DNA of 64,000 nucleotides from Nucisporomicrobium flavum (GCF_016464385.1 NZ_JADMLH010000006.1:393749-457748), one strand, 5' to 3'; counted from the stretch's first letter, positions 1 to 8,785 are shown. A program made the numbers and translations. Notes: generated from the letters alone by a model not told the origin.

Positions 1-984
1 TCCGCCACCGACGTTGCCGGTCACCGCGGTGTCACCCTGCCAGGCGGGCGGTGCCGCGACGCCGAGCTGCCCCTTGGGCACGTCGAGGGACTGCGGGTTG
101 TTGAAGATGGCGCCGGCGTACCAGGCCGGTCCCGGCATGACGAGGACCTTGCCCGAGTATTTCTTGACGAATTCGGGGGTGAAGACGCTGATGTTGGGGG
201 TGGTGCCGTTCTTGATCAGGGTGTCGAGCATGGCCGCGGCGCGCTTGCACTCCGGCGTACCCGTCTGGACTGTGACGGACCGGGGCCCGGTGATGCCGTT
301 CGCGCGGCACTTGCTGCTCCAGAAGAACGTCTCCGGCGTCCAGGCGTCGCCGACGGTGCCGACGATGTAGCCCGGGTGCTCCCGCGCGACCCGCTCGCCG
401 AGCGCCTGATAGTCCTCCCAGGTCGTCGGCACCGAGTAGCCGAACTTCGCCAGCAGCGTCTTGTTGTGCCAGAGCACCACCTGGGCGAGATCATTGCGCA
501 GGCAGTAGACCTTGCCCTCCACGGTGCACGGGGCGAGCGAGCCCGGCGTGAACCCGTCGAGAGTGGCCTTGGGGACCAGCCCGTCGCTCAGTACGGCCGC
601 GAAGGCCTGCTTGCCGCCGGACTTCTGGGCCGCCCACGCCGCGTCGTTGTTCTGGGTCGAGAACACGACGTCCGGCCACCCGCTGCCGGCCCGGTCGAAC
701 AGCTGCATCTTCGTCCGGAAGGAGTTGGACCCGTTCGCCGATCCGTCGTAGCTGACCACCTTGACCGGCACGTCGGGGTGGGCCTTCTTGAAGGCCTCCG
801 CCGCACCCGTACGGTCGGCGTCGACCCACACGGTGATCTCGGCCTTGTCGTCCTGGGCGACCTGGGGAAAGCCGTAGGAGCCGGTCGAGGTGCCGCCGCC
901 GCTCCCTCCGCCACAGGCGGCCAGCGCCAAGGCGGTGACCAGAACACCGGCGGCGCCGATCGAAGCTCGCGTGATTCCACCCAT
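1..984 (-). CDS. Sugar-type ABC transporter substrate-binding lipoprotein (3' end outside window)
   Basis: This leftward reading frame is open from an ATG at 984 to the window edge (328 codons, no stop), so the C-terminus is missing. It begins with a short basic segment, a hydrophobic stretch and a lipobox LAAC with Cys24, as in lipid-anchored binding proteins. The mature part has family 1 (MalE/UgpB-like) features, including a hydrophobic strand followed by Trp-Val-Asp near residue 53. It should capture a sugar or oligosaccharide outside the membrane and pass it to permeases encoded beyond the window. An AAGGA-like ribosome site precedes the start. It is divergent from the dehydrogenase pair by 117 bp and so may share their regulation, but the ligand cannot be told from the sequence. 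It belongs to a different binding-protein family from the one at 6366-7427. Confidence 0.85.
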   Translation of the reverse strand, partial: MGGITRASIGAAGVLVTALALAACGGGSGGGTSTGSYGFPQVAQDDKAEITVWVDADRTGAAEAFKKAHPDVPVKVVSYDGSANGSNSFRTKMQLFDRAGSGWPDVVFSTQNNDAAWAAQKSGGKQAFAAVLSDGLVPKATLDGFTPGSLAPCTVEGKVYCLRNDLAQVVLWHNKTLLAKFGYSVPTTWEDYQALGERVAREHPGYIVGTVGDAWTPETFFWSSKCRANGITGPRSVTVQTGTPECKRAAAMLDTLIKNGTTPNISVFTPEFVKKYSGKVLVMPGPAWYAGAIFNNPQSLDVPKGQLGVAAPPAWQGDTAVTGNVGGG

Positions 985-1012
985 GGTGACGTCCTTTGTC
1001 GGGGTGACCGTA

Positions 1013-1044
1013 TTGACGGGGAGTTCAACGACACGAAATATAAG
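1013..1044 (+). promoter_or_regulatory. Candidate promoter for the dehydrogenase pair
   Basis: A TTGACG hexamer (1013-1018) lies 18 bases before AATATA (1037-1042), which overlaps TATAAG (1039-1044), in an AT-rich pocket. Transcription would start near 1050, inside the palindrome described next, about 50 bases before the first rightward gene. Pattern reading only. Confidence 0.4.
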
Positions 1045-1046
1045 AG

Positions 1047-1061
1047 CATACGTATGATGTC
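1047..1061 (+). promoter_or_regulatory. Candidate operator at the predicted +1 of the dehydrogenase promoter
   Basis: CATACGTATG (1047-1056) is a perfect 10-bp palindrome. It overlaps ACGTATGATGTC (1050-1061), which recurs with one mismatch in front of the beta-helix gene (12030-12041) and with two mismatches in front of the GH95 fucosidase (19307-19318, other strand). Its place just after the predicted -10 fits repressor binding. The likely binder is the GntR-type regulator at 8901-9626, which is inferred from context. Confidence 0.5.
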
Positions 1062-1101
1062 TGCAAGGGTGCGGGAGCGCCCGGCGAGAAGGGATCGGCG
1101 G

Positions 1102-2130
1102 ATGAAGGGTGCGGCCTACCTGGGCCACGGTCGCCTGGGGACGGTGGCCGTCGACGTTGCGCCGCCGGGCCCCGGCGAGCTCCAGATCGCGGTCGCCTAT
1201 TGCGGGCTCTGCGGCACGGACCTGCACATCGCCCACGGCGACATGGACGCGCGGGTCCGTACCCCGCTCGTCTTCGGCCACGAGACGTCGGGCACGGTGG
1301 CAGCCGTCGGCGCCGGCGTGCGGGACTGGGCGGTCGGCGATCCGCTCACGGTCATGCCGCTGATCTGGGACGGCACGTGCGCCGCCTGCCTCGCCGGCCA
1401 TCAGCACATCTGCCAGAACCTCGTCTTCGTCGGCATCGACTCCCCCGGCGGCCTCCAGCAGCGGTGGAACGTCCCGGCGTCCATCGCGGTGCGCCTGCCC
1501 GCCGGCCTGAGCCTGCGCACCGCCGCACTGGTCGAGCCGGTCGCCGTCGCGGTCCATGATGTCCGGCGATCGGAGCTGCAGGTCGGCGACCGCGCCGTCG
1601 TGGTGGGGGGTGGTCCGATCGGCCTGCTCATCGCCGTCGTCGCCCGGGACGCCGGGGCGGACGTCCTCGTGGCGGAGGTCGACGACACCCGTCGCGCCCG
1701 CATCGCCGGGCTCGGGCTCCGGGTGATCGACCCCCGGGCCGACGACCTGGCCGGCGAGGTGGAGCGCTGGACGGACGGCGCCGGGGCGGACGTGGTCTTC
1801 GAGGTGTCGGGGGCCGCCGCCGCGGTCCGCTCCACCACCGCGCTGGCCAAGGTGCGGGGAACGATCGTCGTCGTCGCCATCCACACCGCCCCGCGAGAGC
1901 TCGACCTGCAGCGGGTTTTCTGGCGGGAGCTGCGGCTGCTCGGCGCGCGGGTCTATCACCGCGGCGACTTCGATCGTGCCGTGGAGCTGCTCCGCCGCGA
2001 CCGCATCCCGGTCGACACGCTCATCTCGGCCGTCGTCCCGCTGGCGGAGACGGCGTCCGCGATCGAGGAGCTCTCGGCCGGCCGCGCCATGAAGATCCTT
2101 GTCGATGTCGCCGGGGAGGCGGGGTCATGA
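1102..2130 (+). CDS. Zinc-type medium-chain alcohol/sugar dehydrogenase
   Basis: This 342-residue MDR dehydrogenase probably oxidises a sugar, lactol or polyol with NAD(P). The N-terminal GroES-like domain has the catalytic-zinc motif CGLCGTD (residues ~34-40) and GHE (~61-63). The Rossmann half has the nucleotide loop VVVGGGPIG (~169-177). The structural-zinc loop reads DGTCAACLAGHQHIC, so the usual first Cys is Asp and the second zinc may be absent. The ATG at 1102 is chosen because a GAAGGGA ribosome site sits 9 bases upstream; ATGs near 1054 lie at the predicted transcript start. Its stop overlaps the next start (ATGA). Within a fucose locus it is a candidate L-fucose dehydrogenase or 2-keto-3-deoxyfuconate dehydrogenase; sorbitol- or threonine-dehydrogenase-like activity is the alternative. 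Confidence 0.85.
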   Translation: MKGAAYLGHGRLGTVAVDVAPPGPGELQIAVAYCGLCGTDLHIAHGDMDARVRTPLVFGHETSGTVAAVGAGVRDWAVGDPLTVMPLIWDGTCAACLAGHQHICQNLVFVGIDSPGGLQQRWNVPASIAVRLPAGLSLRTAALVEPVAVAVHDVRRSELQVGDRAVVVGGGPIGLLIAVVARDAGADVLVAEVDDTRRARIAGLGLRVIDPRADDLAGEVERWTDGAGADVVFEVSGAAAAVRSTTALAKVRGTIVVVAIHTAPRELDLQRVFWRELRLLGARVYHRGDFDRAVELLRRDRIPVDTLISAVVPLAETASAIEELSAGRAMKILVDVAGEAGS

Positions 2131-2882
2131 CAGAGCTGTTCGACCTGCACGGGCGGCTCGCCGTGGTCACCGGCGCGCGTCGCGGCATCGGCCGCGCCAT
2201 GGCCGAGGCGCTCGCCCGCGCGGGCGCGGACATCATCGGGGTCAGCGCCCAGCTGCGGGAGGACGACGAGGTCGCCACTGCCGTCCGGGCGCTCGGCCGC
2301 TCGTTCGAGGCGTACGCGGTGGATTTCGCCGACCGTGACGCCGTGCTGGCCCTGGGCGGTGAGCTCGCCGCGCGGGCCCCGGACATCCTGGTCAACAACG
2401 CCGGCACGATCGAACGCGCTCCGGCCGCACAGCACCCGCTCGAGTGGTGGGACCGGGTGCTCGAGGTGAACCTGTCCAGCCAGTTCGCGCTGACCCAGCC
2501 GGTGGCCGGGCCCATGCTGGAACGCGGCAGCGGCAAGATCGTGTTCACCGCGAGCCTGCTGAGCTTCCAGGGCGGGATCAACGTACCGGGCTACACGGCG
2601 GCGAAGTCGGGCATCGCGGGGCTCACCCGGGCGCTGGCCAACGAGTGGGCCGGCCAGGGGGTGAACGTCAACGCCATCGCGCCGGGCTACGTGGCCACCG
2701 ACAACACCGCCGCGCTGCGCGCCGACCCGCAGCGATCGCGGGCGATCCTCGACCGGATCCCGGCGGGTCGCTGGGGACGCGGCGACGATCTCGCCGGTGC
2801 GGTGGTCTTCCTCTGCTCGGCGGCCTCGGACTACGTCTCCGGCGCGATCATCCCGGTGGACGGCGGCTGGCTCGGGCGCTGA
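2127..2882 (+). CDS. KduD-like short-chain dehydrogenase, probable sugar-acid dehydrogenase
   Basis: A 251-residue classical SDR with the cofactor loop TGARRGIG (~15-22), the NNAG motif (~90-93), an active-site Ser in the FTASLLSF segment and the YTAAK catalytic pair near 152-156. Length and pattern match 2-dehydro-3-deoxy-D-gluconate 5-dehydrogenase (KduD) and 2-keto-3-deoxy-L-fuconate dehydrogenases. It is translationally coupled to the preceding MDR gene through ATGA. It converges with the leftward fucose operon, whose last stop is 23 bp away. Because the neighbouring dehydratase makes 2-keto-3-deoxy-L-fuconate, oxidation of that compound to the diketo acid is the favoured role. That is inference from context; a hydrolase or aldolase to finish the pathway is not in the window. 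Confidence 0.85.
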   Translation: MTELFDLHGRLAVVTGARRGIGRAMAEALARAGADIIGVSAQLREDDEVATAVRALGRSFEAYAVDFADRDAVLALGGELAARAPDILVNNAGTIERAPAAQHPLEWWDRVLEVNLSSQFALTQPVAGPMLERGSGKIVFTASLLSFQGGINVPGYTAAKSGIAGLTRALANEWAGQGVNVNAIAPGYVATDNTAALRADPQRSRAILDRIPAGRWGRGDDLAGAVVFLCSAASDYVSGAIIPVDGGWLGR

Positions 2883-2905
2883 CGCGGCGTCGTCCATGGG
2901 CCGGG

Positions 2906-3781
2906 CTAGCGGCCGGCGAGCCGGTAGACGCGAAGCGCGGTCCGCCACCAGATCTGCTCGCGTTCCCGCTCGTCGCACTCGGTCAGCAGCTCGGCCAGTG
3001 TCTCGATCCAGTCCCGGTAGCCGGTGGCGAGCAGACACACCGGCCAGTCCGAGCCGAACATCAGGCGGTCCGGTCCGAACGTGCCGAGGGCGTGGGACAC
3101 GGCCGGCGCCAGGTCGGACGTCCGCCACGACGACCAGTTCGCCTCCGTCACCAGACCGGACACCTTCGCCGACACGTTCGGCAGCCGCGCCAGGGTCCGG
3201 AGGTCATCGGCCCAGCCGCGCAGGTCCCGACCGGCCAGCGGCGGCTTGCCGAGGTGGTCGAGCACGAACGACACCTGGGGCAGGCCGGCGACCAGCTCGA
3301 TGACCGCGGGCAGCTGCTGGTGCCGGATCACGAGGTCGAAGGCCAGACCGGCGTCCGCCACCGCCGCGATCCCGCGACGGATGTCGTCGCGGGCGAGAAA
3401 CCCCGGGTCGGGCTCGCCCTGGACGAGATGGCGGATGCCGGCCAGCTTGCCGCCGCCGGGCAGCGTACGGAGGTGGCCGATGCGGCCGGCCACGTCCGGG
3501 GCGGCGAGGTCCAGCCAGCCGACGACGCCCAGGATCAGGTCGTGGTGCGCCGCGGTCGCGAGCAGGTCGACCGTCTCCGCCTCGGAGTGGATCGACTGGA
3601 CGACGACGGTGCCGCGGACACCCGCGGGTCCGGTCTGCGCCGCGAGCTCGGCGGGTCCGAAGTCCGCGTCGATCGCGGCCATGCTCACCGGGTCTATCCA
3701 GGGCTGCGGATGGCGTTCTCGGTCCCACAGGTGGTGGTGGGCGTCGATGGCGTTCGCGGGTACGCCGCGCCGTGGCTCCAT
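2906..3781 (-). CDS. Amidohydrolase-family lactonase, probable L-fuconolactone hydrolase
   Basis: A 291-residue member of the amidohydrolase-2 family, a TIM-barrel metal hydrolase. It shows the N-terminal metal motif DAHHHLWD (~12-19), a central DHLGKPP loop and the late metal-binding aspartate in FGSDWPV. This arrangement is typical of COG3618 lactonases that open L-fucono-1,5-lactone or L-rhamnono-lactone. It is the last gene of the leftward operon, 14 bp after the permease. In the pathway it would turn L-fuconolactone into L-fuconate, the substrate of the dehydratase at the operon's start. The ATG at 3781 begins just before the characteristic HxH strand, leaving no unexplained leader. Confidence 0.85.
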   Translation of the reverse strand: MEPRRGVPANAIDAHHHLWDRERHPQPWIDPVSMAAIDADFGPAELAAQTGPAGVRGTVVVQSIHSEAETVDLLATAAHHDLILGVVGWLDLAAPDVAGRIGHLRTLPGGGKLAGIRHLVQGEPDPGFLARDDIRRGIAAVADAGLAFDLVIRHQQLPAVIELVAGLPQVSFVLDHLGKPPLAGRDLRGWADDLRTLARLPNVSAKVSGLVTEANWSSWRTSDLAPAVSHALGTFGPDRLMFGSDWPVCLLATGYRDWIETLAELLTECDEREREQIWWRTALRVYRLAGR

Positions 3782-3795
3782 AAGGCGTCCTCTCG

Positions 3796-4833
3796 CTACT
3801 CCTGGGCCTTGCCCCCGGTGATCCGGGAGACGACGAGGGCGATGATGATGATCGCGCCGTTGAGCGCGCCGATCCACTGTGCCGGTACGCCGGCGAGGGT
3901 CAGCACGTTCTGGATCATGAAGAGCAGCAGGATGCCGGTGAACGCGCCGAACATCGTCCCCTTGCCGCCGTTGAGGCTGACGCCACCGATGACGGCGGCG
4001 GCGAAGACGGTGAAGATGGCCCCGTTGCCCTGCGACGCCGCCACGGAGGCGAGCCGGCCGGAGAGCATGAGCCCGCCGAGCGCGGCGAGGGTACTGGCAC
4101 CCACCAGCGCGATCCACAGCACGCGGTCGGTACGGATGCCCGCCGCCTTCGCCGCGTCGACGTTGCCGCCGATCGCGTACAGGGAACGGCCGAAGCCGGT
4201 GTAGCCCAGCAGGACGATGCCCGCCACGAAGGCGACGACGCAGATCCAGATCGATGCCGGGACGCCGAACCAGACCGCGGTACCCGGGTACATCATCGAC
4301 TCCGGCAGGTTGAAGAACGTCTGGCCGCCGGAGATCCCGGTGAGCAGGCCCCGCAGGACGATCAGCATGCCCAGCGTCACGATGAACCCGTGCAGCCCGA
4401 ACCGGACGATCAGCGCCGCGTTCGCGACGCCGATGAGCGTGCCGGCCAGCAGCGTGACCGGGATCGCCCACGCGCCGGGGAGCAGCCCGGTGCCGTGGCC
4501 GGCGCCCGGCGCGACGGTCAGCCAGGCCGCGACGCCCGGCGCGAGGCCGAAGGTGGACTCGAGTGACAGGTCCATCTTGCCGGCGACCAGGACCATCGTC
4601 TGTGCCAGCACGAGCAGCGCGATCTCGGACATGGTCTGCCCGATGTTGATCAGATTATCGGGCTGCAGGAAGACCGGGTTGACGATCTGGCCGACGATGG
4701 CGATCAGCACGATCGCCGGCACCAGGGCCAGGTCCCGCAGCCGGGCGACGGTCAGCCGTCCCCCCGTACGGCGCGGTGCTCGTCCGGCCGCCGGAGTGGC
4801 GCCGTCGGCGGTGGCGGTCACGGTCTCAGACAT
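3796..4833 (-). CDS. Ribose/rhamnose-type ABC transporter permease
   Basis: A 345-residue integral membrane protein of the RbsC-type BPD_transp_2 family. After a basic cytoplasmic N-terminus of about 30 residues it has eight to ten hydrophobic segments. Family-typical motifs include the GKMDLSLES loop (first periplasmic/TM3 region), the GLHGFIVTLGML segment and GRSLYAIGGN before the coupling-helix region AAKAAGI. It would form a homodimeric channel with the binding protein at 6366-7427 and the dual ATPase upstream, whose stop it overlaps by 8 bp, indicating translational coupling. The operon context indicates L-fucose or a related deoxysugar as cargo; the sequence alone does not fix the substrate. 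Confidence 0.92.
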   Translation of the reverse strand: MSETVTATADGATPAAGRAPRRTGGRLTVARLRDLALVPAIVLIAIVGQIVNPVFLQPDNLINIGQTMSEIALLVLAQTMVLVAGKMDLSLESTFGLAPGVAAWLTVAPGAGHGTGLLPGAWAIPVTLLAGTLIGVANAALIVRFGLHGFIVTLGMLIVLRGLLTGISGGQTFFNLPESMMYPGTAVWFGVPASIWICVVAFVAGIVLLGYTGFGRSLYAIGGNVDAAKAAGIRTDRVLWIALVGASTLAALGGLMLSGRLASVAASQGNGAIFTVFAAAVIGGVSLNGGKGTMFGAFTGILLLFMIQNVLTLAGVPAQWIGALNGAIIIIALVVSRITGGKAQE

Positions 4834-6340
4834 CGGCGGTCAGTCCTTCCATCGCGGCCACCAGGTCCCGGTCACGCCAGCCGCCGGGCATCCCGGCGAC
4901 GATCCGGCCCTGGAACATCACCAGGACTCGGTCGCACAGACGCAGGTCGTCGAGCTCGTCGGAGGCCACGACCGCGCCGGTGCCGGCCGCGGCGACCTGG
5001 TCGACCTTGTCGAGAAGGAACTGCTTCGACCGTACGTCCACGCCCGCCGTGGGCGTGATGAGCACGAGCACCGTGGGATCGTTGGCGAGGGCACGGGCCA
5101 TGACGACCTTCTGCTGGTTGCCGCCGGAGAGGCCGGAGACGGGCAGCTCCGGGCCGGGGGTCTTGATGGCCAGGGCGTCGATCAGGGTGCCGGCGATCGC
5201 ATCCCGGCGGCGGGTGCTGAGAAAGCCCGCGGCTCCGAGCCGTTCCGGGATGGTCAGGGTGGTGTTGTCGGCGATCGACATACCGGCGACCAGGCCCTGC
5301 CGGTGGCGGTCCTGCGGCACGAACCCGACCCCGCCGGCCAGGGCGTCACCGACGTCACCGGGGCGCGGGACGCGGCCGGCGACCGTGACCGTGCCGGCGT
5401 CGGGGGCGCGGAGCCCGACGATGGTCTCGGCCAGCTCGGTCTTGCCGCTGCCGCCGGCGCCCGCCAGTCCGACGATCTCGCCGGCGGCCACCTGGAACGA
5501 GATGTCGTCGTACCGGCCGCTCAGGCTCAGACCCGCCACGTCGAGGACGACGTCCCGGTCCCCGGCCGGCGCCCTCCTCGTCCGCGGAAGGTCGAGCGCC
5601 GTGGCCTCGCCGGTCATGGCGGCGACGAGGTCGGCGTGCGGCAGGTCGGCGACCGGCGCGGTGACGATGTGCCGGGCATCGCGGAAGACGGTCACCATGT
5701 CGCAGATCTCGTAGATCTCCTGCAGGTGGTGGCTGATGAACAGGAACGTGACGCCCTGGGCCTGCAGGTCGCGGATGCGGGCGAACAGCCTCGCGATCGC
5801 GGCGGCGTCCAGCTGGGCGGTCGGTTCGTCGAGGATGATGAACCGGGCCCCGAACGACAGCGCCCGGGCGATCTCCACGAATTGGCGCTCCTCGACGCTC
5901 AGGTCCTTCGCCGTGGCGCCGACGTCCACCTCGACGGACCAGGCGGCCAGCAGCTCCCGGGCGCGCCGGTGCAGCGAACGCCAGCTGATCAGTCCGCTGC
6001 GGCCCCGGTCGTACCGGTTGAGCAGCAGGTTCTCGGCCACGGTGAGCTGCGGGATGATCGTGGACCGCTGATAGACGCACGCCACGTGGCGCCGCCAGGC
6101 GTCCCGGTCGGACAGCCGCGGTGCCGGCGCGCCGCCGAACCGGACCTCTCCCGCGTCGGCGGCCTGCAGTCCCGTCAGGATCGACACGAGAGTGGATTTG
6201 CCGGCGCCGTTGCGCCCGACGAGCGCGTGGGTCTCCCCCGGCAGCACCCGGAGGTGGGCCCCGTCGAGCGCCGTCGTGGAGCCGTACCGCTTGGAGATGT
6301 TCGTCGCCTCCGTGACGGGCTGCTTCTCGTTACCGCTCAT
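4826..6340 (-). CDS. Sugar ABC transporter ATP-binding protein with two nucleotide-binding domains
   Basis: A 504-residue RbsA/RhaT-type ATPase with two tandem domains. The first has Walker A GRNGAGKST (~38-46), a signature-like LSVEERQ and an intact Walker B ending in LDEPT. The second has Walker A GAGGSGKT, a strong signature LSGGNQQK and a Walker B reading VLVLITPTAGVD, where the usual Asp-Glu is Ile-Thr, so the second site has probably lost hydrolysis. This asymmetry recalls relatives with one degenerate site. It energises import with the permease, whose start lies inside its last codons, and follows the binding-protein gene by 25 bp. Confidence 0.92.
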   Translation of the reverse strand: MSGNEKQPVTEATNISKRYGSTTALDGAHLRVLPGETHALVGRNGAGKSTLVSILTGLQAADAGEVRFGGAPAPRLSDRDAWRRHVACVYQRSTIIPQLTVAENLLLNRYDRGRSGLISWRSLHRRARELLAAWSVEVDVGATAKDLSVEERQFVEIARALSFGARFIILDEPTAQLDAAAIARLFARIRDLQAQGVTFLFISHHLQEIYEICDMVTVFRDARHIVTAPVADLPHADLVAAMTGEATALDLPRTRRAPAGDRDVVLDVAGLSLSGRYDDISFQVAAGEIVGLAGAGGSGKTELAETIVGLRAPDAGTVTVAGRVPRPGDVGDALAGGVGFVPQDRHRQGLVAGMSIADNTTLTIPERLGAAGFLSTRRRDAIAGTLIDALAIKTPGPELPVSGLSGGNQQKVVMARALANDPTVLVLITPTAGVDVRSKQFLLDKVDQVAAAGTGAVVASDELDDLRLCDRVLVMFQGRIVAGMPGGWRDRDLVAAMEGLTADV

Positions 6341-6365
6341 GCGCCTGCGTCCTCCCTGCGGCCGG

Positions 6366-7427
6366 TCAGCCGATGTTGTTGCCCCACAGGGACTTGTCGT
6401 CCGGCTTGACGCTCGGTACGCCCCCGTGCTTCTCGCCGCTCGCGGTGACCAGCGGCGCGGAGAGCTGGTCCTCGAGCACCCCGTCGCGTACCTGGAGGAT
6501 GGTGCTGTCGTGGTCCGTCGGACCCGGCTGGAACGTCTTGCCGTCGATGGCGGCCTTGAGGTAGAAGAGCGCGTACTTGGCGTAGAGGTCGGCCGGCTGG
6601 GAGACGGTGGCGTCGATGTTCCCGGCGGCGATCTCCTTCAGCTCCTGGGGGATGCCGTCGTTGGAGACGACGAAGACGTGCTTCGGGTCGCTCGGCGGCA
6701 CGAGCAGGCCGCGCTGCTTCAGCAGCTGGAGGGTGCCGGCCAGGGCGAAGCTGGACTGCATGTAGACACCCCTGATGTCCGGGTGCTCGGTCAGCCGGAT
6801 CTGCAGCTTCTGCGATGCGGTGGCACCGTCCCAGTTCGTGGCCTCACCGAAGACCGTGATTCCCGGATAGTTCTTCTTCATGCAGTCGTTGAACGCCTCG
6901 GTACGGTCCCGGCCGTTGATGGACGCCAGGTCCCCCTCCAGCATGACGACCTTGCCGGCGCCCTTGAGGCTGCTGCCCAGGAACTGACAGGCCTTCTCGC
7001 CGTACGCGCGGTTGTCGGCGCGCACGACCATGAAGACCTTGCCCTGATCCGGGCGGGTGTCGATGCTGACCACCGGGATCTTCTTGGCCTCCAACGACTG
7101 CAGCGCCGGCGCGATGGCGGCGGTGTCCTGCGGTGCCATGGCGATGCCCTTGACCCCCTGGCTGATGAACGACTGCACGTTGGAGGTCAGCTTTGCGACG
7201 TCGTTCTGCGAGTTCGTGGTCTTCAGGTTCAACCCGAGCTCGGTCGCGAACTGGGGCGTGTACTTGATGTAGGAGTTCCAGAAGTCGGTGTCCGACCGGG
7301 GATAGTCGACGCCGACGACGGCGGCGGCGCCGTCCCCGGTCGTCGCATCGTCGCCGCCGCAGGCGGTCGACAGCGAGGCGGCGGACAGCAGGACTGCCGC
7401 TGTAGCGGCGATGCTTCTCAGGTTCAT
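6366..7427 (-). CDS. Periplasmic-binding-protein-4 type sugar-binding lipoprotein
   Basis: A 353-residue lipoprotein with a lipobox ending at Cys23 (LSTAC). The mature protein has the type I periplasmic fold of ribose/rhamnose/autoinducer-2 binders: VVGVDYPRSDTDFW at the start, IAMAPQDTAAIAP and VVSIDTRPDQ in the first lobe, VVMLEGDLASINGRDRTEAF at the hinge and VSNDGIPQELKEI in the second lobe. Its ATG overlaps the TGA of the fuconate dehydratase by one base, so the two are coupled. Together with the downstream ATPase and permease it makes a complete importer. L-fucose is the expected ligand from context. Confidence 0.9.
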   Translation of the reverse strand: MNLRSIAATAAVLLSAASLSTACGGDDATTGDGAAAVVGVDYPRSDTDFWNSYIKYTPQFATELGLNLKTTNSQNDVAKLTSNVQSFISQGVKGIAMAPQDTAAIAPALQSLEAKKIPVVSIDTRPDQGKVFMVVRADNRAYGEKACQFLGSSLKGAGKVVMLEGDLASINGRDRTEAFNDCMKKNYPGITVFGEATNWDGATASQKLQIRLTEHPDIRGVYMQSSFALAGTLQLLKQRGLLVPPSDPKHVFVVSNDGIPQELKEIAAGNIDATVSQPADLYAKYALFYLKAAIDGKTFQPGPTDHDSTILQVRDGVLEDQLSAPLVTASGEKHGGVPSVKPDDKSLWGNNIG

Positions 7428-8761
7428 CACGACTCCCTGTTCCGAACCGGCCGGTCCCTCGTCGCTTGCGCGTTCCACTGAGGTCCCGTGGGGAAGGTGT
7501 GTGCCGCCACGGACGCCGGGTGCATCCGCGCCCCGATGCCGGGGGCCTCCGGCGCGACGTAGCGTCCGTTCCGGATGACCACCGGATCCACGAAGTGCTG
7601 GTGCAGGTGGTCGACGTACTCGATGACCCGGCCGGCTGTGCTGCCGCTGACCGCCACGTAGTCGAACATCGCGAGGTGCTGGACCATCTCGCACAGGCCG
7701 ACGCCGCCGGCGTGCGGGCAGACCGGCACTCCGAACTTCGCGGCCAGGAGCAGGATCGCGAGGTTCTCGTTCACGCCGGCCACCCGGGCGGCGTCCAGCT
7801 GCAGAACGTCGATCGCCCCGGCCTGCAACAGCTGCTTGAACATGACCTGGTTGGCACAGTGCTCGCCGGTGGCGACCTTGATCGGTGCCACCGCAGCGCG
7901 GATCGCGGCATGGCCGAGCACGTCGTCCGGGAACGTCGGTTCCTCGATCCAGTACGGGTCGTACGGTGCCAGCGCCGCCAGGCTGGCGATCGCCTGCTCG
8001 ACGCCCCAGGCCTGATTGGCGTCGATCGCGATCGGGATGCCGGCGCCCACCGCCTCCCGGGCCAGGGCCATCCGCCGCAGGTCCGCGTCGCTGTCGGCGC
8101 CGACCTTCAGCTTGATCAGGCGGAATCCGTCGGCCACCGCCTCCCGGGACAGGCGGACCAGCTTCTCGTCGCTGTAGCCGAGCCAGCCGGGAGTCGTGGT
8201 GTACGCGGGGTAGCCATGGGCGAGCAGGTCCTGCTGCCGCTGGTTCCGCCCCGGCTGAGCTCTCTGCAGGATGTCGAGCGCCTCCTCCGGGGTGAGCGCG
8301 TCGCGCAGGTACCGGAAGTCCACGAGCTCCACCAGGTGCGCCGGGGACATGTCGGCCAGCAGGCGCCACAGGGGTTTTCCCTCGCGGCGGGCGTACAGGT
8401 CCCATGTCGCGTTGACGATGGCACCGGCGGCCATGTGGATCGCGCCCTTGTGCGGGCCGAGCCATCGCAACTGGCTGTCGCCGGTCAGCCGCTCGGAGAA
8501 CGCGCGCAGGTCGCCCAAGACCTCGGCGACGGGCAGTCCCACCACCAGCGGCGTCAGCGCCCGGATCGCGGCGACCTGGACGTCGTTGCCGCGCCCGACG
8601 GTGAAGGCGAGCGCGAACCCCTGCTCGCCGTCGCTGGTGCGGATGGTCACGTACGCCGCCGAGTAGTCCGGCTCCGGATTCATCGCGTCGGATCCGTCGA
8701 GCTCACGGGAGGTCGGGAACCGGACGTCGACGGCGTCCACCGCGGTGATCACCTCGGCCAT
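7427..8761 (-). CDS. fucD: L-fuconate dehydratase
   Basis: A 444-residue enolase-superfamily acid-sugar dehydratase. The N-terminal capping segment DVRFPTSRELDGSDAMNPEP is the fingerprint of L-fuconate dehydratases. The barrel carries the expected catalytic set: KxK in LIKLKVG (~215-220), Asp in IAIDANQAW, Glu in YWIEEPT, Glu in TGEHCAN and the general-base His in CPHAGGVG. It removes water from L-fuconate to give 2-keto-3-deoxy-L-fuconate. The ATG at 8761 follows a GAAGGGA ribosome site; an ATG five codons upstream is less well placed. It leads the five-gene operon and is divergent from the GntR-type regulator, with overlapping -35 elements. Confidence 0.93.
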   Translation of the reverse strand: MAEVITAVDAVDVRFPTSRELDGSDAMNPEPDYSAAYVTIRTSDGEQGFALAFTVGRGNDVQVAAIRALTPLVVGLPVAEVLGDLRAFSERLTGDSQLRWLGPHKGAIHMAAGAIVNATWDLYARREGKPLWRLLADMSPAHLVELVDFRYLRDALTPEEALDILQRAQPGRNQRQQDLLAHGYPAYTTTPGWLGYSDEKLVRLSREAVADGFRLIKLKVGADSDADLRRMALAREAVGAGIPIAIDANQAWGVEQAIASLAALAPYDPYWIEEPTFPDDVLGHAAIRAAVAPIKVATGEHCANQVMFKQLLQAGAIDVLQLDAARVAGVNENLAILLLAAKFGVPVCPHAGGVGLCEMVQHLAMFDYVAVSGSTAGRVIEYVDHLHQHFVDPVVIRNGRYVAPEAPGIGARMHPASVAAHTFPTGPQWNAQATRDRPVRNRES

Positions 8762-8785
8762 GGCCACATCCCTTCGCATCGGGAG

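Noticed and set aside
986..993. TGACGTCC at the start of the first binding-protein gene resembles the right half of the fucose operator
   Set aside because: It overlaps the ribosome site and start region, and only 8 bases match; kept out of the regulon claim.
2444..4204. Long plus-strand open frame across the amidohydrolase and permease genes
   Set aside because: Composition is Arg/Gly/Pro-rich noise. The minus strand encodes clear families with coupled starts and stops.
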